Shown here piece after piece: positions 42,416 to 51,553 of a stretch of DNA of 64,000 nucleotides. Numbering within the stretch: position 1 is the first letter of the stretch; each line of letters starts with the position of its first letter. Where the stretch lies: the NCBI RefSeq assembly GCF_017876675.1, contig NZ_JAGIOI010000001.1, positions 806,001 through 870,000 of the forward strand, given 5' to 3'. The DNA is from Arthrobacter stackebrandtii (GTDB lineage: Bacteria; Actinomycetota; Actinomycetes; Actinomycetales; Micrococcaceae). The notes under the pieces are model-generated. The model made no database searches. It saw only the letters and a list, made by a program, of their open reading frames with translations, and had not been told where the DNA came from. A program made the position numbers and the translations under genes.

Positions 42416-43834
42416 TTAGGAATCAGTTTTCGCCGCCGGCCCGGCCGCTGCCTCCCCCTGGCCCACGTCCGCGACCCAGGCCGCATGCAGGGCGGCGAGC
42501 TCGGCCGCGACTGTTGGTTCGGCGTCGTACAGGTTGGTGGTCTCGGCAGGATCCGCGGCGAGGTTGCACAGGAAGTAGCCGCTGCCGGGCTCGGCGTGCT
42601 CGACGTCCCGGATGGCCTCCGCGACGGGCGATCCGGGCTCGACCCAGTGCAGTTTCCAGTCGCCGCGGCGTACCGACCACTGCCAGCCGCAGTCCCAGTG
42701 CAGGGTCTCGTGGCCGTCGGTGGCGAGCAAATTGAGCCCGTCGCTGGTGGCGTAGGCGGCAGGATCTGCCCCGGCTGCGGCCATGGCGGTGGGCAGGATG
42801 TCCATGGAGCTGGTCAGCCCTTCGCGCACGGCGCCGGCAGGCACCCGGCCCGGCCAGCGCAGCAGGAACGGCACGCGCACTCCGCCTTCCCACAGCGTGT
42901 ATTTCGTGCCGCGCAGGGGCAGGTTGACGCCATAGTTGCACGTGGAACCGCCGTTGTCCGTCAGGTAGACCACGATGGTGTCCTCGGCCAGGCCCAGCTC
43001 GTCGAGCTGGTCGAGGATGAGCCCGATCTGCGCGTCCATGAGTTCCAGCTGCGCCAGGTAGTAGGCGCGGCCGTTTTCCAAATGGGGGCTGATGGCGCCG
43101 TCGTACCAGTCGATGTACTGGCCCGCGCCTGGGTTCCAGTCCTCGTACGCGGGCAGTCCGCGTTTCTGCAGCTCCTCGGCAGGCAGCTGCCAGCAGAAGT
43201 TGTGCACCGCGTTGAACGCCACGGTGGCCAGGAACGGCTTGTCGGCGTGCTCCGCCACAAACTGGCGGGTCCTTTCGCCGATGGCGTCGGTCAGGAAGCC
43301 CTCCAGTTCCTGCGGCTCCTCTCCGTTCCACAACGGCTGGACGGCCATGGGGAACGCCGCCTCGCCGTATTCCTCCACGGCGTCCTCGGAGTGGTGGAGG
43401 TAGTTGAGCCGGCCCATGGATTCGCCGGCCAGCCCGTAGAAGGACTCGTCATAGCCGTGCTGCGGCGGGGTTCCACGGTCGCCGTGGTGTTCGGTGCCGT
43501 AATGGACCTTCCCGAAGTAGCCGGTGGTGTAGCCTTCGCCGCGGAGCAGTTCCGCCATGGTGGGCACGCTCTCGGGACCGATCTCCGAGTCCGTGAACCA
43601 GCGCGCACCCCACCGCTGCTGGTACTGCCCAGCCGCCAGCCCTGCCCGCGACGGCGAGCAGATCGGCGCGGTCACGTACGCGTTCGTGTAGGACGCACCC
43701 TCCTGCGCCAGCCGGTCCAGGCAGGGGGTTTGCACATCGTCCTGCACGCCCAGGATGGACCTGTCGGCATAGCCGTGGTCATCCGAGACAATGACGATGA
43801 TGTTCGGCTGTCGCGTCGTTGCGGTGGTCGGCAT
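42416..43834 (-). CDS. Sulfatase (formylglycine-dependent, Cys type)
   Basis: A 472-residue type I sulfatase. The modification motif is CSPSR with the key Cys59; it must be turned into formylglycine by a maturation enzyme not encoded in the window. Metal ligands are in IIVIVSDDHG, and the later motif GYTTGYFGKVHYG carries the usual Lys and His (the GKWH of most sulfatases is GKVH here). There is no signal peptide, so it acts inside the cell on imported sugars. A GGAGAA site precedes the ATG. Confidence 0.9.
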   Translation of the reverse strand: MPTTATTRQPNIIVIVSDDHGYADRSILGVQDDVQTPCLDRLAQEGASYTNAYVTAPICSPSRAGLAAGQYQQRWGARWFTDSEIGPESVPTMAELLRGEGYTTGYFGKVHYGTEHHGDRGTPPQHGYDESFYGLAGESMGRLNYLHHSEDAVEEYGEAAFPMAVQPLWNGEEPQELEGFLTDAIGERTRQFVAEHADKPFLATVAFNAVHNFCWQLPAEELQKRGLPAYEDWNPGAGQYIDWYDGAISPHLENGRAYYLAQLELMDAQIGLILDQLDELGLAEDTIVVYLTDNGGSTCNYGVNLPLRGTKYTLWEGGVRVPFLLRWPGRVPAGAVREGLTSSMDILPTAMAAAGADPAAYATSDGLNLLATDGHETLHWDCGWQWSVRRGDWKLHWVEPGSPVAEAIRDVEHAEPGSGYFLCNLAADPAETTNLYDAEPTVAAELAALHAAWVADVGQGEAAAGPAAKTDS

Positions 43835-43951
43835 AACTTCTCCTATATATAAGGGTGTATTTCGGGTGTGATGCCCGGGTTCCCGGCGTGCGGCGGCCCG
43901 GCGGCAGGCAAGTGGCGGCCCGTCACAAGGGCGGCGTGCCGGCAGGAACGA

Positions 43952-44905
43952 TCAGGCGTCCAGGCCCAGGACGGCCTTGAGCGATTCCAGCGCGTCCGCG
44001 ACCGGTGGCAGCTGCGGGTGCCAGGCACGCTCCCATTCCAGCGAAATCCACGGATCTGTGACACCATGCGCTTCAGATATGCCAGCCACCAGTTCGCGCA
44101 TTTGCGCAAGCGGCAGTTCCCCGTCGCCCGGCAGCGTAAGCGTGACCGTGTTGCCGCCCGGGTTCCGCACGCCGTCCTTGTACTGGGCATAGGCCAGCGA
44201 ATCCGCCAGCAGCTGCGCCGTCCGCTCGGGCGCCTCGTCATGGCGCCACGGGTGCATCAGGTCCCAAATCACCTTGACCGGCGCATCCGCGTCAACGTGC
44301 TGCAAAAGCCGCGCAATGTCGGAGGCCCGCGGGTGTGAATCGTGCGTCTCCAGCAGCATCGTCACGCCCAGCTCCCGCGCCCGCGCCGCCGCCGCGTTCA
44401 GCCGGTCCGCACCCAGCCGGTCCGCCGCCTTGTGTGCCGCCGACGCCGCCTGGCCCATTTTGCACGGCTCAATCCCGGCCCCAGGGAACACGCGCACCTG
44501 TGCGGGCGCCCCGGCATTTCCCCGGGAGAGGTCTGCGGCAAGTTCGACGGCGGCCAGCAAGTCCGAGAGCACCGGATCGGCTGCGCCGTGCGCGCCGTGG
44601 GCAGCGCCGTCCCCTGCAGGGGCACCCGCGGCGGCGTCCGCGGCACCCGGGGTGGGCAATGCGCCGTCGGACTTCTCCAGGGGTGCGCACACCTTGACGT
44701 AGCTGGCCAGCGTCACAAGCTCGAGACCGGCGGCGCACAGTGCCGCAGCGATGGCGGCGCGCTCGGCGGCGTCCATGCCGGGATGGGCGAACTCGCCGTC
44801 GGCCACGCGGATCTCGAGTCCTGTGGCACCAGCGGCCCGCGCGGTGTCAATAACCTGCGCAAGTGAGTCCCCGGGACAGCCCAGGGTGGAGAACGCCAAC
44901 GGCAT
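43952..44905 (-). CDS. Sugar phosphate isomerase/epimerase-like TIM-barrel protein
   Basis: A 317-residue protein of the AP-endonuclease-2/xylose-isomerase-like barrel family. Typical strands are STLGCPG at the start, TGLEIRVADGEF, VTMLLETHDSH (metal ligands Glu and His) and VKVIWDLMHPW (Asp and His). It has a disordered Ala/Gly insert of about 35 residues near position 85. It likely isomerises a sugar acid or sugar from the glycan breakdown pathway. It is transcribed away from the second sulfatase. Confidence 0.75.
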   Translation of the reverse strand: MPLAFSTLGCPGDSLAQVIDTARAAGATGLEIRVADGEFAHPGMDAAERAAIAAALCAAGLELVTLASYVKVCAPLEKSDGALPTPGAADAAAGAPAGDGAAHGAHGAADPVLSDLLAAVELAADLSRGNAGAPAQVRVFPGAGIEPCKMGQAASAAHKAADRLGADRLNAAAARARELGVTMLLETHDSHPRASDIARLLQHVDADAPVKVIWDLMHPWRHDEAPERTAQLLADSLAYAQYKDGVRNPGGNTVTLTLPGDGELPLAQMRELVAGISEAHGVTDPWISLEWERAWHPQLPPVADALESLKAVLGLDA

Positions 44906-44986
44906 GGTGGCCCTTTCATCGGCAATGATGTTTTCCGTACCAGACTAGCCGGGCAACCGCTTTCCATCAATGCTCCGCCAGGGAGC

Positions 44987-44997
44987 AAGTACTCCTT
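44987..44997 (+). promoter_or_regulatory. Candidate operator (AAGTACTCCTT) upstream of the second sulfatase
   Basis: The sequence continues AAGTACTCCTTTATTCCT, identical over 18 bases to the site at 51454. It lies 68 bases before the sulfatase start, so it is placed to control that gene or the divergent isomerase. Confidence 0.55.
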
Positions 44998-45055
44998 TAT
45001 TCCTCCCGTGGCACACTGGTATCTCTGGTGGTTCACCCCCTTTCAAGGAGCATCG

Positions 45056-46612
45056 ATGGCCAGCCCGGCACGCCCAAGCAGCACGTCCACCCAGCCCCGC
45101 GAACTGCCCAACATTGTGTTTTTCCTCAGCGACGACCAGGGCCCGTGGGCGCTGGGCTGCGCCGGCAACGAGGACATCCGCACGCCGGTGCTGGACGGGC
45201 TGGCGGAGGAGGGCACCCGGCTGGAGAACTTTTTCTGCGTCTCTCCCGTCTGCTCCCCGGCCCGGGCCAGCCTGATGACGGGACAGGTCCCGTCGCGCCA
45301 CGGCGTCCACGACTACCTGACGGGCACCGAGGTGGGCGCAGGGGCCCCCGATTACCTGGCCGGGCAGGCGATTTTCACCGACGTGCTGGCGGAGAACGGC
45401 TACCGCATGGGGCTCTCCGGCAAGTGGCACATGGGCGCCAACGACGCCCCGCGCAAGGGATTCGTGCACTGGTACGGATTGGAGGGCGGCGGCAGCCCCT
45501 ACACAAAGGCCACCATGTACCGCAACGGCGAGCGCGAGGAAACCACCACGTACCTGACGGACGCCATCACCGAGGATGCGCAGGCGTTCCTGTCCCGGGA
45601 AGCCGCACGGCAGGCGCCCCCAACACACGATGGTGCCGGCGCCAAAACAGGAACCGAGCCGTTCTTCCTGGCCGTGAACTACACGGCCCCGCACAAGCCG
45701 TGGAAGGGCCAGCACCCGAAGGAGTTCGAGGACCTCTACAAGGACTGTACTTTCGACAGCTGCCCGCAGGAGGAGCCGCACCCCTGGCAGCCCACCGTTG
45801 ACGGCGTCGCCATCGGCGGCGAACCGGACGTCCGGGCTGCGCTCGTCGGCTATTTCGCGGCGGTTAGCGCCATGGATGCCGCGATCGGCCGGATCATGGA
45901 CCAGCTGGAGGAATTGGGCCTGCAGCAGAACACGCTGGTCATCTTCAGCTCGGACAACGGCTTCAATTGCGGCCACCATGGCGTGTGGGGCAAGGGCAAC
46001 GGCACGTTCCCGCAAAACATGTACGACTCCTCCGTGAAGGTCCCCGCCATCTTCCACTGGCCGGGCCGCATCGCCGCGGACCAGGTCCGCCACGAGCTGC
46101 TCTCCGCCTACGACGTCGCCGCCACCATTCTGGACCTCGCCGGCCTGGACCCCGCCCCCTTCGAGACCGGCCCCGGCGCCTCGTTCGCACCTCTGCTGCG
46201 CCACGCTGACGGCGGCCCCGCCGCAACTGAACGGGCGGACGGGGCCGTGGTGGTTTATGACGAATACGGGCCCGTCCGCATGATCCGCACGCACGAACAC
46301 AAGTACGTGCACCGCCATCCGCACGGTCCGCATGAACTGTATGACCTGGTGGCGGATCCCGGCGAGCGCGTGAATCTGATGCACGACGCCGTTCCCCACC
46401 CCGCGCTGCCGGGTCTCCGCGTGCAGTTGGCCGGCTGGTTTGCGCGGCATGGGGTGCCGGAATTCGATGGTGCCGCGCTGCCGGTTGCCGGTGCCGGGCA
46501 GCATCTGCCGGTGGGTTCCTGGAATGTTCCGGCCACCGGGGGGCCGGCAGTTCCATCGGTGGGTTCGGACCCGCTGGGTGCATTCACCGGCCCCAATTGG
46601 GATGGCGTGTAG
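45056..46612 (+). CDS. Sulfatase (Cys type), second gene
   Basis: A 518-residue sulfatase. Motifs are IVFFLSDDQGPWALG (metal Asp), the modification site CSPAR (Cys66), MGLSGKWHMG (Lys and His) and VIFSSDNGFNCGHHG. There is no export signal. The ATG at 45056 has AAGGAG seven bases upstream; the longer frame has no such site. Sequence around WKGQHP and DEYGPVRMIRT is typical of sugar sulfatases in glycosaminoglycan clusters. It is convergent with the disrupted chondroitinase gene. Confidence 0.9.
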   Translation: MASPARPSSTSTQPRELPNIVFFLSDDQGPWALGCAGNEDIRTPVLDGLAEEGTRLENFFCVSPVCSPARASLMTGQVPSRHGVHDYLTGTEVGAGAPDYLAGQAIFTDVLAENGYRMGLSGKWHMGANDAPRKGFVHWYGLEGGGSPYTKATMYRNGEREETTTYLTDAITEDAQAFLSREAARQAPPTHDGAGAKTGTEPFFLAVNYTAPHKPWKGQHPKEFEDLYKDCTFDSCPQEEPHPWQPTVDGVAIGGEPDVRAALVGYFAAVSAMDAAIGRIMDQLEELGLQQNTLVIFSSDNGFNCGHHGVWGKGNGTFPQNMYDSSVKVPAIFHWPGRIAADQVRHELLSAYDVAATILDLAGLDPAPFETGPGASFAPLLRHADGGPAATERADGAVVVYDEYGPVRMIRTHEHKYVHRHPHGPHELYDLVADPGERVNLMHDAVPHPALPGLRVQLAGWFARHGVPEFDGAALPVAGAGQHLPVGSWNVPATGGPAVPSVGSDPLGAFTGPNWDGV

Positions 46613-46639
46613 CCGGGCAATGCAGTGGCCCGCCCTGCG

Positions 46640-46670
46640 CCGCGCCGGCCGAACGGGCCGGCCGGCGCGG
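46640..46670. terminator. GC-rich hairpin between convergent sulfatase and lyase genes
   Basis: CCGCGCCGGCC (46640-46650) and GGCCGGCGCGG (46660-46670) pair perfectly over 11 bases around a 9-base loop. No T-run is present. Confidence 0.5.
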
Positions 46671-46692
46671 TCTCTCGTGCCCCTGTGCCTGC

Positions 46693-49443
46693 CTAGGACC
46701 TCGTCAGCCGCAGTTCACTGCTCAGGCCGTCCGCGCAAGGCACGATGATTTTTGTGGTGCGGCGCCCGGCGCGCACCGTCACACCCTGCTCCTGGGTGTC
46801 CCACGCACCTTCCAGCTCCACCGTGATGAGGCTTCCCTGGCTGGGCGAGCGGCGCCACGGCGCTCCATACGGGGAGAGCAACGGATCGGATTTGTCCTTT
46901 CCGTTGTAGAAGCGGAGGTCAGGGTCGGTCACAGAGAGAATCAGGTCCTCGCCGTCAGGCTGGACCAGCACCACGGAGGGAGCGTCGACTGCCATGACCA
47001 CACCGTCGGTGAGTTTCTTGGCGGCCTCAAACACGGCCAAGGCAGTGATTCCAGTGTCCCGGTCGTGCACCACATGCGCTGTGTCATCATGCCGGATCAC
47101 CTGGTACGGGGCGCCGTTCCGCCCACCCATCTCGGCTGAGAAGGACGTCATGGCCTCCGCTGTTGTGCCCACCACCATGGCGTACTCATATTTTCCGCGC
47201 TTGGGCTTGGTGCCGTGGTCAAGGACTGCTGTCGCATACGGCAAGGCGCCCTCGGCCTTGCCGCTCTGGTCCGGCGCCGTCTGAACTGACCGGGATACTT
47301 CCAGCCGCTGACCCCGCGGTATGTAGTAGCCGACATTTTGCGGGTCCAGGAGCCAAACAGAATCCGTGAGATTTGCGCCCTTGCTATAGGGAAGGGCTGT
47401 AACCGCGCCCTCCCGCGAATCTTGCGTCGGCACGGACACATCGGCCAGGTGGCATTGGAACAGCGTGGTTTGGGTGGTGTTGGTGCGGTCGCGGTTCTCG
47501 ATCCCACTGCCTAGAGCCACCACCCTGTTGTCAAAGAGGAACACCGACTTGCGGGCATAAAACGAGCCGTCATGGACCTCGCTTTCATGCAGGCTCATAA
47601 GGAACGCCCCGTTCCTGCCGCCGATCGCACCGCCACCGCCCAAACGCTGGTCTGTCAGCAGCATCTCCTCACCCAAGGGGTGGATTGCGGCGGCCAACCG
47701 CTCAAAGGGGAGCTGGATAGCGGTGGTCCCCGGGAACCTGTTCCAGTCCCAGCCAGGTTGGACAAAGCCCGATCCTGCATTGCTCACCGGATCACCGCCG
47801 CCCATCACCTGCACCTGGCCATAGGTGATGTAGCGGCCGTACTCGTTGGAACCGCCATAAATCTCGGCGGACCAGAGGTGCCGGTTGTGCCCGCGGACGG
47901 AAACCAGCCAGCTGTCCCGCCGCTGCGATACCAGCGCGGCATGGTTCATCACCTGGCACCCGCTCGGATCCGGTTCCGCAACTACGCCTGCTGCCGCCAG
48001 CTGCTCCGCCAAGGCTCGTTGCGCCGAAGAGGGCTTTGCCGGCAGAAGCCGCAGGAACGCAGCACCCATGACCGGATCCAAGGCCAGGTTGCCGTCCGGG
48101 CTTCCGGCCAGAGTCATCATCTCGTAGCCGCCCAGCTTCAGCGATTCGCCGCCCTTGGGGTGCCTGCCGGAAAGGCTGATTGGAAAGTTGCTCTTGTTGG
48201 AGTAGAAACGCATCGACAGCAGGGCCCGGTTCCAGCGCTCGTGCGATTCCGGGGAGATTGCAAAGCTGGTGCCGGAGAGCACGGCAAGCGTTGTTGAGCC
48301 GCCCGTGAGCCCGTCCCGCGCGTAGGCCGGATAGTGGCCCATGTGGTGGAAGGTTGCGGAGTCCGGCTTGAACCCGCTCTGGATCCCCGGCGAAGGAACA
48401 ATGGCATTGTTCAGCCACTGCTGCAACAAGCTCAGGTGGGCCACTTGGGATGCCTCACCCTCGGTGATCAAGACACTGCCAAGCAAGGGATGCAACGTCG
48501 TGTTGAGGATGTCGAAAATGCCGTTGTACAACACCTCGGCGTGCTCCTCCCCCATCCGAATCCTGCCCAAGCCCGCCATCCAGTGCAGGGTTCCACGGAC
48601 TTCGTCGAGCCTGCCCCGCGATGCCAGCAACTCCCGCATCAACCACACCGAATCGTAGAAGCCACGGTTCTGGTAGCCAAGATGGTGGATGGTCCCCTGG
48701 ACGCTCCCTTCGGTCCAACCTTGGTCGTGGAAGTAGTCAAGCAACCGGAGATACAACTCGGCCAAACTGCCCTGCAGATCGGGGTCTTTTGTCGAGTCAT
48801 AGGCCGAGGCCACCTCAAACATTTGGTTGGTAAAGTCCTTCAACGCAATCGTCGGTGCGAGCCTGTTGATGTCAGCCGCGATGGCCGGCGGGTAGATGGT
48901 GGTCTGGTAGCCATTGATCGGCTTTCCGCCACCCAGAACACCTGACTGCGGCACTCCCAGTGCGTCGACCTTCACCACGAGCACCTCAACGGAGGGTGCC
49001 GTGACTTTTACTTGCTTGCGGACAGACTGGCCATAGGCTTCCTTGACCGCGGCGAGGTCGGCCAGCTGCCCGGCAGTGGGTTCCGGCGCAGGCAGCTGTT
49101 GGGCGGCCAGCCGGGAGAACCAGAGCAGGTCCTGCCAATGCTGGTTCGCATCCGTGTGGACCCCGGGGTTGACGAACGGCGCCTGCCTGTCCGGGCTGGG
49201 AAAGTTTGAACGCAGCGGCCGGTTGACGATTAGTTGGTCGAGGTGAAGGGTTCCGGCATCGGACGGGGCAATGAAACGGAGTGTGTCCATGTCTGCATGC
49301 ACCTTCCCATCCATGTCCTCGTAGCGGATCCATGCCGTCCGCCAGCCGGTGAAGTCCAGGCTCATCTCGCACCAGGCATCCGTGCGCTGCCCTCGTCCGG
49401 CTTCGATGCGCAGCTTCCCGGGCGACGCCGTGGACTGGTACAC
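46693..49443 (-). pseudogene. Chondroitinase-ABC-like PL8 lyase, C-terminal part (split by IS110)
   Basis: About 917 codons of a large glycosaminoglycan lyase. The fragment starts inside the N-terminal carbohydrate-binding-like domain (DFTGWRTAWIRYEDMDGK), then has the helical catalytic domain with ATFHHMGHYPAYARD (catalytic His and Tyr), SLSGRHP (Arg) and YGGSNEYGRYITYG (Glu side), followed by the C-terminal sandwich domains. All catalytic residues remain, but the signal peptide and first 142 residues are on the other side of the insertion. Without an internal promoter and signal it should not be exported. Joining 49443 to 50843 restores the frame as ...FW-VYQST.... Confidence 0.88.
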
Positions 49444-49738
49444 CTGTGAGACTTGTTTTAGCTGGTCTGGGACTGGCTGGCAGGATAGTTACCGGCCGCT
49501 CCACACTGCAGGCGTGACCCTTGGTACAACTGACCCTCATGGTGTCCTTTTGTGGACTTGTCCGTCTACCAGGATGGTTCGGCCGGTACCCGTCCGGCCC
49601 ACCACGGTAGCTTGATTAGAAGATTGTCCACCCTCACGGGCGTGACCCCTCACAGTTCTGTTCCGTAGTGATTCCTACCCGGACTTGTACCGGCCGTCAA
49701 CGGCCACCAACCAAGTCCATCACAAAAGGAAAAGCACG
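49444..49738 (+). ncRNA. Probable bridge-RNA region of the IS110 element
   Basis: The long non-coding left end of IS110-group elements encodes a bridge RNA that pairs with target and donor DNA. This stretch holds several inverted motifs, for example TGGTACAA...TTGTACCGG. The RNA's exact ends and guide loops were not derived, so this entry rests on the family layout. Confidence 0.4.
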
Positions 49739-50827
49739 GTGACCGCTCTGTCTATCGTCTCTCATTGCCACCCATTTGTCGTGGGTGTCGACACTCACGC
49801 ACGCAACCACGTCTACGCCATCCTTGACGCCACCAATGGCGCACTGCTGGATACGCAGTCTTTCCCGACTACCGCGGCCGGTATCAACCGCGCCATCAAA
49901 TGGGTCGCACGCCGCACCAACGCCGACGCCGATACCCTCTGGGTTATCGAGGGAGCCGCGTCCTACGGAGCGATCCTCGCCGGTACCGTAGCCGCCCATG
50001 GATTCCCCGTTACCGAGGCTCCTCGTATGGATGCCAAGAAGAACCGCGGTGTCGGTAAAACCGATGCCTTGGACGCCCACCGGATGGGCATGGCCGTGCT
50101 GTCGTTGCCGGTCGAGAAACTGCGCTGCCCCCGCTTGAATGAAGGGATCCGCCAAGGCTTGCGGATCCTGGTCACCGCCCGCGAGTCCATGACCAAGGGC
50201 CGTACCCGTTCGATCAACGCATTGAACGCTTTGGTACGAAGTAACAATCTCGGCATTGATGCCCGCAGGAAGCTCACCCCAGTCCAGATCGAGGAGATCT
50301 CACGCTGGCGTGAACGCGTGGAAGAACTGGCTTTGAGTATCGCCCGCTCCGAGGCGGTCCGCCTCGCCAAACACATCCTGGACCTCGGTGAGCAGTTGGA
50401 GTCCAACGAGCAAAAGCTGGACGAGCTGGTCAAGGTCAGCGAAGCCGCGCCCCTGCTTGAGGAGAAGGGATTCCAGGCGGTCGCCGCGGCGAAATGTCTG
50501 GTGGCGTGGTCGCACGAGGGACGGGTCCGTAGCGAGGCTGCCTTCTCCTGTCTGGCCGGCGTGAATCCCATCCCCGCATCGTCCGGGAACACCGTTCGGC
50601 ATCGGCTGAACCGTGGAGGCGATAGAAGGCTCAACAGTGCTCTTCACATGGCCGCGATCACCAGGATGACCTACGACTCTGAAACCTGCGACTACGTCGA
50701 GAAACGACGTGCCGAAGGTAAGACCGACAAAGAAATCCGACGTTGCATCAAGCGCTATCTGGCCCGTCGGGTGTTCAGGATTCTGACTGCCGCGGCTCAG
50801 GCGACAAAGGTGCAGGAAGCGGCTTGA
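49739..50827 (+). CDS. IS110-family transposase (recombinase)
   Basis: A 362-residue recombinase. The N-terminal DEDD (RuvC-like) domain shows VVGVDTHARNHVYAILD (Asp18), VIEGAASYGAIL (Glu) and KTDALDAHRMG (two Asp). The C-terminal Tnp domain has the LAGVNPIPASSGNTVRHRLNRGGDRRLN signature with its serine. Both domains appear intact, so the element may be active. The GTG at 49739 has AAAGGA upstream. Confidence 0.92.
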   Translation: MTALSIVSHCHPFVVGVDTHARNHVYAILDATNGALLDTQSFPTTAAGINRAIKWVARRTNADADTLWVIEGAASYGAILAGTVAAHGFPVTEAPRMDAKKNRGVGKTDALDAHRMGMAVLSLPVEKLRCPRLNEGIRQGLRILVTARESMTKGRTRSINALNALVRSNNLGIDARRKLTPVQIEEISRWRERVEELALSIARSEAVRLAKHILDLGEQLESNEQKLDELVKVSEAAPLLEEKGFQAVAAAKCLVAWSHEGRVRSEAAFSCLAGVNPIPASSGNTVRHRLNRGGDRRLNSALHMAAITRMTYDSETCDYVEKRRAEGKTDKEIRRCIKRYLARRVFRILTAAAQATKVQEAA

Positions 50828-50842
50828 CAGATATAGAAGAGT

Positions 50843-51268
50843 CCAGAAAGCCAGGGTATTGACGTCAAGACCAATGTCCGCACCGTTTCCTCCAGAGGCA
50901 GCCGAGGGCGGCACAATCCCAAGGGGCGCCTGAACTGTGAGCACGGCTTGGGATTCGTAATCCCACCGCAAGCTCGAGTTGCCAGTGTGGTTGACCTCGG
51001 ACACAATGCCCAGTTGCGACTTGCCGGAGGTACTGAACTGTGTGGGAACTGCCGTTTCCAACAGGAATACCGGCGGTTTTAGCATCATTGCCTTGGCTTC
51101 CAGCTCCGCCAGCGTTGCAGGTGGCACGGCGGGGATGTCCGCGACTGGCTCCGACGGCGGGCTCTCGGCACCGGCTGGCGACAAGGGTGCAACCGCCACC
51201 GTGGCCGCGCCGGCAGTTGCAGCGGCAAGCAGGCCGCGTCGGCTGATATTCGTGAATGGACCGGGCAT
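50843..51268 (-). pseudogene. Chondroitinase-ABC-like lyase, N-terminal part (split by IS110)
   Basis: The first 142 codons of the interrupted lyase. It starts at the ATG in 51268 with AGGAGG upstream. A Tat-type signal is visible (SRRGLLAAATAGAATVAVAPL), followed by the start of the N-terminal domain (PPVFLLETAVPTQFS, GNSSLRWDYESQAVLTV). The frame meets the insertion after ...NTLAFW. Together with the other part the protein would be about 1060 residues, near the size of chondroitinase ABC. Confidence 0.88.
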
Positions 51269-51553
51269 AAGGATCGTCCTCCTGAGGGGAACACTGGGGA
51301 AAAGCAAATGTGATCCACAGTACATATGCCCGTGAAGCGATGATTCAAGAAGGACCTCGCCACCACATGAACAATGGCCCAGGCCGCACCGATTTTCACT
51401 GCTTGAGGGCTTCCGCACGGTGCCGGAGGACTGTCCGAAAGGTCCAATCCCGGAAGTACTCCTTTATTCCTTCCGCAGGCCTGCGCTTGACTGCCAGGTA
51501 CCTCAGCGTCCCGGCACCAAGAACCGGGGCCGGATCAACAAAGGAAATATGCA
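51269..51553. promoter_or_regulatory. Divergent control region between the two lyase genes
   Basis: A 285-bp region without a gene. It carries the AAGTACTCCTT motif at 51454 and serves the promoters of the disrupted chondroitinase and the PL8 lyase. I could not place clear -35/-10 pairs. Confidence 0.45.
51454..51464 (+). promoter_or_regulatory. Candidate operator (AAGTACTCCTT) between the lyase genes
   Basis: It reads on as AAGTACTCCTTTATTCCT, the same 18 bases as the site at 44987, and lies 100 bases before the PL8 gene start. Confidence 0.6.

Larger units (their letters stand above)
49444..50842 (+). mobile_element. Complete IS110-family insertion sequence
   Basis: The element is 1399 bp if bounded by the break in the lyase gene. 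It has no terminal inverted repeats and no target duplication, as usual for IS110. The left end has about 295 non-coding bases and the right end only 15, the layout of the IS110 group rather than IS1111, in which the guide (bridge) RNA comes from the left end. A C is found at both junctions, so the exact boundary is uncertain by one base. Its codon use is less GC-rich than its neighbours. Confidence 0.9.

Noticed and set aside
49438-50848. Target-site duplication around the IS110 element
   Set aside because: The two flanks join in frame with nothing repeated beyond a single C, so no duplication is supported.
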